Positions 12,479 to 21,353 of a DNA stretch of 64,000 bases are shown here, piece after piece. Source of the stretch: Marsupella aquatica (Eukaryota > Marchantiophyta). Position 1 is the stretch's first letter, and each line of letters opens with the position of its first letter. The position numbers were made by a program, and so were the translations under genes. The notes under the pieces were generated by a model, which saw only the letters and a program-made list of their open reading frames with translations, was not told the origin of the DNA and made no database searches. The stretch lies in assembly GCA_973895155.1 (NCBI GenBank), contig OZ316898.1:12958001-13022000 (forward strand), in the 5' to 3' direction.

Positions 12479-12487
12479 GAGAGGGGG
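12479..12487 (+). promoter_or_regulatory. Polypurine tract of copia element
   Basis: GAGAGGGGG sits directly before the TGTTG start of the 3' LTR, the expected site for plus-strand priming. Confidence 0.93.
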
Positions 12488-12696
12488 TGTTGTAAAACAC
12501 TTGCTCGTAAGTCACTTAGGAGATTAAGCTTTTCTCTTAGCTTAACCTGCGCCTCCATTCTTACTTCCGGCCGCTCTCTTCCCTACTGTCGATCCTAGGT
12601 TACTACCTTTCCTCCGTTGATTCCCCTTTCCCTAATTCCTACTTATAGTGAGTCCTGCGCTCAGTCCTATGTAGCAATAGATTAGTGTTACCAACA
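12488..12696 (+). repeat. 3' LTR of copia element
   Basis: A 209-bp copy of the 5' LTR with two visible differences. It is followed at once by the target duplication TTCTG. Confidence 0.97.
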
Positions 12697-12701
12697 TTCT
12701 G

Positions 12702-13380
12702 CAGCAAAGTTAGTACATGTAATGAACTCTTGGACCCATCTTTTGCTTATTAATCATTCTGCAGATTTTTTTCTCTTTCTCTGTCGGTGTTCTGTCTGCT
12801 GCAGTTGACGCCAACAAATTTTCTACAATCTTGTTGGAAACAGTTCTGAGACCTCTTCTTAGTTTTCGTTAGTTTGGTCCTTGATCAAGTGTACTTGCAC
12901 GCACCGCAAGTCCTTGACAATCTTGTTGAAAACAGCTTGGAGACTTCTTAACTTTTATTTATTTACTCCTCCGCCAAATTGTACGTGTATTGTCTGCCTT
13001 CGAGATCTTCAATTTCATTCTCTTGATTTCTTCATGGGTTAAGGAGGACTGACTTTCCTAGCTTGCCTTTAAATTGGTATTGATTAAAAGTCCCGTGTAT
13101 GCTTGTAATGCGAATTAGTGGCCCATTTGCTAACATACTCAACTGTATTCCGATTGTTTTCATTGACGATCGAACCTATACTCAAGTCTTAGATTCTAAA
13201 GCGGGCTTGGTTCGAGTTGGATGCATCTTTGTTGAAGAAATGTCATAGGAAGAAAATTTTGTTTCGCAGCATCATGCATATTCATGCATGTAGTTTGTTA
13301 CCGAGGTCTATGAGGTGGAGATTCTGTTTATTGTTGTGTGATTCGATATTTCTAAATTTCTGTGCAGTTACATATTTCAA
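12702..13380 (+). other. Upstream region of the F-box/kelch relic
   Basis: No gene is visible. A diverged duplication of about 45 bp (ACAATCTTGTTG followed by AAACAG and GAGAC) occurs near 12825 and 12916. A pyrimidine-rich stretch ending TGTGCAG at about 13370 could be a 3' splice site of a leader intron. Confidence 0.3.
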
Positions 13381-14454
13381 ATGGATTCTCAAGACAACTT
13401 TTCTTTGTGGGGGGAACTACTTCCAGTGATCCCCAATGACGTTGTTTTGGACGAGATTGCCACAAAACTGTCAGGGACAGATGTTTCTCGCATGTCTTCA
13501 CTAAGTAAATGTTGGTAACAAGTAATTCAAGGTCCAGTTGTCTATGATGCCAGAGTTTGCTGCCATTCAACAGAGACTTTACTAGCGCTCAGGAGTTTTG
13601 TTGGAAGTTCTGAAAAATTTGAAGAAATTTCTCTTTACTCCCCCAGAGAAAAAACTCTGTACCGACTTCCTCCAATTCCAGATCTTCCCAAGCTGTTCAA
13701 ATTAATTGCACTCGATGGGAAATTATATGCAGTAGGAGGAATCGGCACTTGTGGAGCGCGTTACCAAAATGTGTATGTGTTGGATCTGGCTGGACAAAGG
13801 CAGTGGAAGAAGTGTGCAAGCATGCTAAAACCAAGAGTTTACTTTGGGTGTGGTGTCTTGTGTGGAAAGATTTATATTTGTGGTGGTTGGAATATGCATG
13901 GAATCACGGTGGAAAATATGCGTGGAGCAGAGGTGTATGATCCGAAGGTGAACGCCTGGTTTCGCTTAAAAGCCATGATATCAGGGCAAGTGTTACCTAA
14001 GGTTTCATATGTGGGCGAGGAGCTCTTTGTGCAAGGTGGGATGCGAGGAGGATTTTGGGCTGGCATCCTCATTGGCAGGCGTATCATCCACTCAGGGATC
14101 AGTGGAGCATGCTGGAACCATTAGGATGGGTCCTCGGGACAGAATCACAGAAAGAGTGTTCATGGGGCAAGGAAAGTTCTATTCAATGAGCTCAGATGGC
14201 ATTCATGTCCACAATACTGAACAGAATTTAAGGGCACATCGGTGTGCAATAGCATGTGATGGACTTGGACCCATAGACTCTATTAGGATTGAGCCACATT
14301 ACATTCTTCTTGTGGATAATGAACTGTTAGCAATGGTGTAGTGGACGAGGGCAGACAATGGAACAGGAGGAAGGTCTCCTTCAAAGCCTGGGATTCCATA
14401 CCAACAAAGGAAAGGTTGTGTGGTCAAAAGCACCCCACCCTTTCACACTTGTAA
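13381..14454 (+). pseudogene. F-box/kelch-repeat protein pseudogene
   Basis: From the ATG at 13381 the frame reads an F-box (IPNDVVLDEIATKLSGTDVS, then SSLSKCW) and is cut by TAA at 13516-13518 (codon 46). The same frame then continues through kelch-like repeats: LDGKLYAVGGIG, VYVLDLAGQRQWKKC, GKIYICGGWN and GAEVYDPKVNAWFRLKAM. After about 14055 the likely coding signal moves between frames (YHPLRDQWSMLEPLG, then VFMGQGKFYSMSSDGIHVH, then VSFKAWDSIPTKERL ending at TAA 14452-14454), which implies several indels. In plants such proteins are substrate adaptors of SCF ubiquitin ligases. One stop plus at least two frame changes makes a pseudogene far likelier than a spliced gene. Confidence 0.85.
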
Positions 14455-14970
14455 GCAAGTTGGATTTTTCAATGTGTACTGTTAGGCTTTGAAGAGACAC
14501 ATGACTCCGAAGTATAGGTATAGTACTCGACAACAAACCAATGATATGTCACAATGATATGCTGCAATTTTCCAATGTCACAATGATATTCTACTAGTGA
14601 GCAAATCTCTGATGGGGAATTGAACCCCAAAGTGCAGGTGCAGCCTTTCAAATAGAGACCCCCCCTAAACTACCCACTATTCCTACACCCAGCCCCCCAT
14701 TCCAATGCTCCCATCCACTCCAAGCACACAAATAAAAAATTGAAAGAGAACTGAAAAAACTTACCAATTCCTTTGAAAGGGCTCCTTAGCAGACCCATCC
14801 ACTCTGATGTGTCCTAGGAGATCTGGGCTCAGTCTTCACCCTTAAAAGAGATTTCTTATTAAGGTAGTTTTTCCTTTTTTCCATTCACTGGATGGCCCTT
14901 GTCCTCGAAAACAGCAACGGGAAGTACTTGCTCATCATCAGAGGACAACAATACCACCTCTGCCACATCT
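14455..14970 (-). repeat. Spacer with a tRNA-like (SINE-like) relic
   Basis: On the minus strand near 14590-14700 there is GGGGTTCAATTCCCCATC, close to the RNA polymerase III box B consensus. About 60 bp upstream is a weak box A-like TAGGAATAGTGGGTAG. The spacing suits a tRNA-derived SINE head, but box A is poor. Nothing else is recognised here. Confidence 0.35.
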
Positions 14971-14977
14971 TCCATCT

Positions 14978-16072
14978 TTACATCTTCTCCTTCCCCTTTC
15001 TCACACCTACAACATTCTTCTTCTCCAACAAGTTAATAGTTTCAAGATAATCATGTTTTGAAATCCTTTGCCTATCCTTCAAAGGTACATACTCACCAAG
15101 GGGATCACCAAATGTTACTCTTGTGTCAGGAATGATAGACTCTGTGAAAATGTCATCAAAACAAACTCTTCTATCACATTCTGTCTTCACTTTCAACCTC
15201 TTCGAAGAGCTCCTTTGGGGCGAGAGCTCTGTCTCTGTACTCCTAGGGGTCAATTCTTGGTCGTCTACAAGTTCAAAATCACTATGATATCTTCCCAAAC
15301 TACGAGTCCTAGGTTTTCTGACAAAAACTTCTTCAATCTCACATTTAGTCACATTACAAGGATTAACAATGCATTTCCAAAGACATGTCATTTGCAATTT
15401 TTCCATGTTCAATCCATTCAATGGTATTATCCAACTAGAAGCAAGTATAAAACTACCAGATTTAACCATTTCAGTCAATGTAGAGACAAAAGTAGCATGC
15501 AAATTAAGGTCTTTAAGTTCTATATTTATACCAAACATACATTCTCTTTGTAATATTTTTGTTAGTCAATGTCACTCTAGATTTTAGATCTGCACGTGGA
15601 GTTGTTTCCTTGCAATCACATCTTCATAAGAGATATTAAACATTGCATGTTGGAAGTGAGCCATGCCCATGTCTTTCAAACATTAACCAATCATTACTTT
15701 GAAAGTGTGCAACTGCCTATTAGTAAGATTTTTACACATAACTTTCCCTGCAAGATTCATATTATTCACCCCCTACTACCCTATTTATTTTTGTACAAGC
15801 ACACCAAATGATCTAGCAGATTTTGTTTTGGCCTCCACAACCATTTGCATGTGCAAATGACTCTCTAGTTCTCCTCTCTGTAATGCTACAAGCCCGGATA
15901 TGCAATGGTCTCTTATCAATCCATTCATAAGATTCAGCTCTTCAACATGAACATCTGCACCAAGGTACACTACCGTAATGCTCAGTTCCATGACATTGTC
16001 CATCAAAGAGACGTCATTCTCTTGCACAACACGAGCTTTACGGTTCAAAGAAGCCATGTAAGATAGACACAC
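14978..16072 (-). pseudogene. HUH-endonuclease (Replitron-like) transposon gene relic
   Basis: The minus strand holds two open pieces, 15785-16072 and 14978-15538, joined by a degraded stretch. The first carries ISGLVALQRGELESHLHMQ; its HLHMQ (15845-15859) fits the His-hydrophobic-His metal site of Rep-type HUH nucleases. About 55 codons later the frame reads LTNRQLHTFKVMIG, then TAA (15683-15685), then CLKDMGMAHF. Family members as I recall them have GYCLKD here, that is Y-x-x-K with the nucleophilic tyrosine, so the Tyr codon appears mutated to a stop. The downstream piece continues with SGSFILASSWIIPLNG, typical of the C-terminal part. At least one frame change lies between 15540 and 15600. 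The family name is from memory of Replitron-type proteins and needs a profile search. Confidence 0.55.
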
Positions 16073-16089
16073 AGCTCATGAGAAGTTGC

Positions 16090-16535
16090 ACAAATACAGT
16101 CACAAAACTCAAACAAAAACACAGCATAGATATCGTCAGCCTTCACAATAAGATACACCTTCCCTAAGTTAGACTCAACAACAACTTCATCCTTCCGTGT
16201 CTACTCTATTTGTTCTAGTATTTTAAATGGACCTGCCAAAACTCTCTCTTTTCCTTGGCGACAAACTACCAACAGAACTTGACGTCTCTAACACAATGAG
16301 AGGTTGTTGCCTCAATGTTCTTTAAAATAAAATTACCAACGTCCGATGTTGTGTAAGGCAGAATATCAGAGTCATCCTCTGGGAGTTGTGACTCGACAAA
16401 GAACATTAGAGCTATAAACTGAGCCAAAGGCCACAGTGATAGAACACTGGTTAGCACAACACAGGTTAGAATGACAAGCAATCTGTCAATGATCATAGTA
16501 AACAGAGCACTGGTTAGCACAACACTAGTTAGCAC
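16090..16535 (-). pseudogene. Probable 5' remnant of the HUH-type element
   Basis: Upstream of the HUH piece on the same strand, fragments in different frames look coding: DDSDILPYTTSDVGNFIL near 16340-16400, then TRKDEVVVESNLGKVYLIVK with DDIYAV near 16110-16200. They are separated by stops and frame changes. They could be the N-terminal part of the same decayed gene, but I do not recognise a domain. Confidence 0.3.
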
Positions 16536-16640
16536 AAGATCTCAACTAAACAGAGCACTGGTGAAAGGTCACTGATACAGAGCACTTGTAAGCATAGCAC
16601 TAGTTAGAATGACAAGCAAAAGGTCACTAAGACTTGAGAG
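16440..16640. repeat. Short degenerate repeats (GCACTGGTTAGCACAACAC-like)
   Basis: Four or five loose copies of GAGCACTGGTTAGCACAACAC and GCACTAGTTAG occur within 200 bp. They adjoin the start of the decayed minus-strand gene. Confidence 0.5.
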
Positions 16641-16849
16641 CCAAGCACTAGGATAGCCCACTCGAGCATAACACTGAACGAAAACCCACTGAAGCAATGG
16701 CAGAGTTGAGCACTAAGACTTGAGAGCAATGGGAAGCGATGACAGAGCTGAGCACTGAGAAGTAAGAGCAGATTCACTGAAGAAGAAGTGAATAAACTCA
16801 GGTCGAGGCTCAACTTAAGTAGCTGTCAAGCAAGTCTGGTTGCCCCCCC

Positions 16850-18600
16850 AAACTAAATGCTAAGGTTAGTCACTTGTCCAAAACATTTAGCCTAGCTAGA
16901 GAACAGATTATACAATGTTCACTTTTCAAACTCCAAGATACATGGAAAGATTAGATAGAGAATTGGCAAAAAGAAGACCCTAAACCTCCACAATACATGG
17001 AAGTAGGTTCCATGCACAGGGGCTAGGACCAGGGTCACCACCACTGTTTGCTCAACTCAGCAACAATCACTCACACTTAGACAACAACGATCACTCAGAC
17101 TCAGACAACAACAATCACTCAAACCTCCAGGCTAGCGATCACCATTAGGCAGTAGTGATCACTCAAACATCAGCAAGAGCAGCTACTGAGACATCTCACT
17201 CAGACTCAGCCAAGCTAAGCCGGGCCAAAATGTGGCTATGGAGGGTTTGGACCCAGCAACGACCAGCGATGGCCTGGACCTAGCAGAAGCGCGCGATACA
17301 ACAATGATGATATAGCAAGCAACGGATCATAATTCAATGAGGGGGCTATAGTCACCAGCTTCAGAGCTGTAAAACTATGGGGCTATGGAGGGCCTGGACC
17401 CAACAACGACTAGAGATGGCCTTGACCCAGTAACAGCATGTAATATAGAGCATCAACAATGATGATTGCAACAACGATCGATCAACAACATCAGCAGCTC
17501 AATATCAGCAACGATGATGGTAGCAACAATCAAGAGCATCAAGAGGTAGCAATGACATTGAGAGCATCAACAGCAACGATCACGAAGCAAGAGTGAGACA
17601 AGAGCATCAATAGAGCAACATTGAGAGCATCAACAGCAACAATCACGAAGCAAGAGTGAGACGAGAGCATCAATAGAGCAACATTGAGAGCATCAACATC
17701 TGGAGCAACATCGGTAAGTGAGAGCACAGCAAATTCCAGCAACATCGAGTCCAGCAGCCACCAAGCAAGCCATAGAGTGAGACGAAAGCATCGAGAGCAG
17801 CATCGATTGAGAGTGACATCAAGAGCAACAACATCAGCAAGAGTGAGACAAGAGCATGAGCAGTGTCGAGAGCAAGCTGTGAGTGAGAGCACAACAAAGT
17901 CCAGCAACATCGAGTCCGGTAGCTAGCCATCAAGAGCAAGAGTGAGACCAAGTGAGCCTCTATTGATCAAGACAGTCCAATAGCCACCAAGCCACCAGCA
18001 GCCACAACAGCTTGAGCTTTCAAAGGAGGGACATTGAATGAGTTCAGCAACCGCAGCCGCATCATGAGAGCCACAACCCTTGCCCTTTGCAAGCCAGCCC
18101 GTCGCGAGCCCTTGCCCTTTGCCAGCCAATTAGAGCTTTGGAAAAATGTGGCTATGGAGGGCCCGGACCTAGAGCTCAGGGATGGCAGCAACTCAAGCAT
18201 CCCAAGCCCAACTTGCATCCAACAGCTCAATCCCAAGCAGCGGAGGCAAAGGCAGCAACATCAATCAGGAGAGCTTTGAAGGCAACAACATCAATCAATA
18301 TCAGATTGAGGGCGAAGCTAGGCAGCAGCATGAGCGGAGGGAAAGGAGCAGCCCGAGGAACAGCCCGAGGAGCACAGCCGATCAAGTCCAGCAACATGGC
18401 ATGTGATCGAGTCCAGCAGCATCGAGAGGCAGGATGAGATCGAGTCCAGCATCGAGAGCAGTAGCATCGAGTAGCAAGCATCCAGAGCAAGAGCACCGAG
18501 CAACGACCCCAGAGTTCCCCGACCATCACCATTGCTCCATCACAACAAGAGTAGGAGCATCAGAGCTACTCAGACATCATCTCCTACTAAGAGAGCAAAA
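16850..18600. repeat. Minisatellite-like AGC/ATC/AAC-rich region
   Basis: The plus strand is strikingly rich in AGCA, CAAC and GAGCATC words. A 63-bp unit starting CATTGAGAGCATCAACAGCA is present at 17556-17618 and 17619-17681, with a partial copy after. Longer diverged modules beginning GGCTATGGAGGG occur at about 17233, 17380 and 18146. Another module (GTCCAGCAACATCGAGTCC) recurs near 17730, 17900 and 18390-18420. The overlapping frames on both strands (60-123 codons) are low-complexity and are not treated as genes. Confidence 0.75.
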
Positions 18601-19230
18601 TGAGATCGTTGTTGCTCTCGGGGGTCTCACTATATGGGACCTCCCCATCACCTACGTTTTTAGGCCTCGGATCCCCTAAAATGTAAGAATTTTTAAAATC
18701 TCTTAACCCCTATAAAGTTGGAAATTCCAAAAATTGGATTAAAAAGACCCTAATGTTCTTCTAAGTCTCAAAATTGAATTTAAAAGACCCTATTATTCTT
18801 CTACAAAAATTCTTAAGTCTTCCCTTAGAACCAATAAAACGACCCTATCTTTCATTGCACGTGATATGCCATTTCTGAGGAAGTGAAACCCCTGAGCTGC
18901 TGCTGCTCGATGATACTGCCAGTCTCCAAGTAGCGAGCCTCCAAGCATCGTTGAACCCCACCACCTGATCGATCCAGCTCTTCCAATCCTCACCACCGGA
19001 TGATCAAGATCCATTGCGCTGGCCCTTGCCCTATACGCTTTCAAAATTGTATGCCTTACACCTAGTGCCTTAGATACCCCTTGGATATCCCTTACACCTA
19101 GTGCCTTGGATACCCCTGACACCTAGTGCCTTCCGAGGTGCCTTCATGGGATACTTTTCACTTTCCCTGATGCCCCCACCATTTTTTTTATGCATGGACT
19201 TTTTGATGGAGGGAAAATTAAGTTTGTATG
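18601..19230. repeat. Spacer with short tandem repeats
   Basis: ACACCTAGTGCCTT is repeated three times between 19058 and 19132. An AAAAGACCCTA-centred unit is repeated at about 18740-18840. No gene is recognised. Confidence 0.5.
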
Positions 19231-19350
19231 TTCCAGGTTGAGTATGCTATATAGGCACTGTTAAGGTCAACGTGGAACTGGAAATGGGCACAAGTGTACT
19301 CCTCATCTATTTATACCCAAATATCAGGCACTTAGGCTAGTCTAGTTAAA

Positions 19351-19510
19351 ACCACACCTGCCACTATAAAAGCCCCATTCCATGTCTCACTACTCACCAT
19401 AAAAGGTGGAACACTACCTTTAGTGGAGCACTTGCCAAATAAATGTTTTACACTCACCACCTTTTGTGAAGCTCAAAGCCCATTCCCTAACACTTTACAA
19501 TGAGAGTTAG
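19351..19510 (+). repeat. LTR-like dispersed repeat family R1, copy A (TATA-bearing)
   Basis: The core reads ACCACACCTGCCACTATAAA followed by AGCCCCATTC. Further on are CTCACCATAAAAGGTGG, CTCACCACCTTTTGTGAAGC and an ACTTTACAATGAGAG block. The same ordered blocks occur at 35115-35312 (+) and 56385-56530 (-). TATA placement and block order suggest the promoter-to-R part of an LTR, but I could not delimit TG...CA ends. Confidence 0.6.
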
Positions 19511-19789
19511 GGGTAAACCGTAGTCCGTTATAGGGGCAGTTGTGGTTTAAGAGAAATCTTACTTTTTTAGATTACACCCTTGCTTACGTAGCTTTCTAGT
19601 GTCTACTATAGGTTTTGCTCCCAAGAGTCACGCATGTAGGAATTCACTCTACTAATACATATGAAGCATAGCTTTGCTTTTTTGCTTTACATAATAGATA
19701 GGTGCAACATGAATGATACTTGGGGTTTACCCTTTTCCTAGCTTTTACCGGTTCATAGACCCTTCCTGTAGTTTTCTCTTTCTATGTGT

Positions 19790-19930
19790 TATGAGCCATA
19801 ACCCCCCTGCCAGCCTGGCCTAGGGGTTACAAGATTCCCGTGGCTAGCCCGCCCCGAAGGTTATGTAATTTCAAGCCAAATTTTTAACTCAAAATAGAGC
19901 TAAACTACACGAGGGGTTTACGCTCTTCAA
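19790..19930 (+). repeat. Dispersed repeat family R2, copy 2
   Basis: ATGAGCCATAACCCCCCTGC is followed by CCTAGGGGTTACAAGATTC and an AAAATAGAGC block. It is a diverged copy of 5878-6175. Confidence 0.6.
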
Positions 19931-20324
19931 CTCAGGGCAACTCTGGGGCCATGGGCTACCCTACACAGAGCACACTGCATGCAACCCTATGTCAATGGGG
20001 ACGTCCGCAACCCTCGCTCTTGAGAGATTGAGGGTGCGAGTCAGAGTCGCCGCCCTCACTTGCGCATGAAATCCGCACTGCGAGAAGGACCTCGGTGTAC
20101 TCAGATCAGCCGATCTTGGCCCTAGGAATTAGGGCTCGATGAGGGTCGTGGCTGTCGACGAGTTTTTGGGTGATATGCTCTCATTCTCAACATTGCGCTT
20201 CTCTTCGCCGAAGCTCTGTGAGAAAGAGACTCGCGCAGCTGTTTTCTTCGTTCGATCGGCGATCGATTCCTTGGGTTTCAGTCTCTCATTTCCGCGGGTC
20301 CTTTCGGTCTGAGCGCGAGGAACC

Positions 20325-21353
20325 ATGGTGCAATCGAAGGGAGAGCGCGTCCGGTACTATGAATTTCATTCCACTTTTTTCTCTGTAATGATGCACCAGC
20401 TTTGTCTCGAGGCGCTCTGTTCGGTAAGACCTCGTTGTTGGTGTTGCTCGCTTCGGAGTTCCTGAAATTGACTTTGTTGAGCACATGTCTGATTGTTTTG
20501 CAGGCTGTATGTCCGGGGCATTGTTCTCGGGTACAAGAGGTATGGGTGACAACTCTCGTTTGCCTCTGTTAGTTCTGTGACTCGTTTGAGTTTCTGTGCC
20601 GGTCCTCAAGTTAGTCTTTTCTTGCCGGCTGCCAACTACTTGAGTTGAGACTCATCAAGGTCGCTCATCAGGAAATCATGACAGACTCGTGTAGCTTTCA
20701 AGACTGCTGATAGTAGTATTCCCTTAATTGGTCATTGTTCTTTGGCCTTCACTTAGCTGAACTCATTAAGCATAACTTGTCGAAACTTGCACTTGTTCTG
20801 TGGCCTTGGTGATGAGTGTATTCTCGGTTCGATGCAGATCGAAGTCGAACCAGTACCCCAGCACATCACTCGTTCAAATTGAAGGGGTGAACACCAAGGA
20901 GGAAGTCAATTGGTACTTGGGAAAGAAACTCGCTTATGTTTACAAGGCGAAGACTAAGAAGAACGGCAGCCATTTCCGTGTTATATGGGGAAAGGTAGCC
21001 CGACCTCACGGTCACAGCGGAATCGTAAGAGGGAAGTTTAGAAAGAATCTTCCTCCCTCAGCTCTGGTACGACCTTTGTCCTGCTATCCTTTTTTCAGCC
21101 AATTTTCCATCATGCTTTGCAATTTACAGCTTGGAACTATATGTGGTATACATATGTGGAAAATGTGGATTCGCGCTTCTCGGCTAACCTGGGTTAGGGT
21201 TTTTACAAGGGATTTTTCTAAAGTTGCATGTCGGCAGAATTAGGGCTTCAGTTTTGCCACATATTCTGGAGCATCGTTCATCTCTTGACGAGGTCGTTTT
21301 ACTTGTGACAGGGAGCCAAATTGAGGGTTTTCCTCTTTCCCAGCAGCATATGA
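20325..21353 (+). CDS. RPL35A: 60S ribosomal protein eL33 (L35a), 4 exons
   Basis: Exons 20325-20353, 20504-20539, 20838-21066 and 21312-21353, all GT-AG with matching phases, give 111 residues; the family is about 110-112. It is a structural protein of the cytosolic large ribosomal subunit. Conserved landmarks are LYVRG then [44 protein letters not shown] and the C-terminal [10 protein letters not shown]. The start lies in AACCATGG. Upstream DNA is rich in short CT tracts. A telo-box-like TTAGGGTTT lies inside intron 3 (about 21194-21202); whether it is functional is unknown. No lesion is seen. Confidence 0.96.

Larger units (their letters stand above)
7087..12696 (+). mobile_element. Ty1/copia LTR retrotransposon, structurally complete, pol disrupted
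   Basis: Two 209-bp LTRs (7087-7295 and 12488-12696) begin TGTTG and end CAACA. They differ at only two positions by eye. The insertion is flanked by the 5-bp direct repeat TTCTG (7082-7086 and 12697-12701). A primer binding site follows the 5' LTR and a purine tract precedes the 3' LTR. The internal order gag, protease, integrase, reverse transcriptase, RNase H defines the copia superfamily. The near-identical LTRs indicate a recent insertion, yet the coding region carries a frameshift in integrase and a stop in reverse transcriptase. This copy is therefore non-autonomous unless these are sequencing errors. Confidence 0.97.

Noticed and set aside
17539-18532. Overlapping frames of 60-123 codons on both strands
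   Set aside because: All lie in low-complexity repeats; open on both strands because the repeat words lack stops, with no domain.
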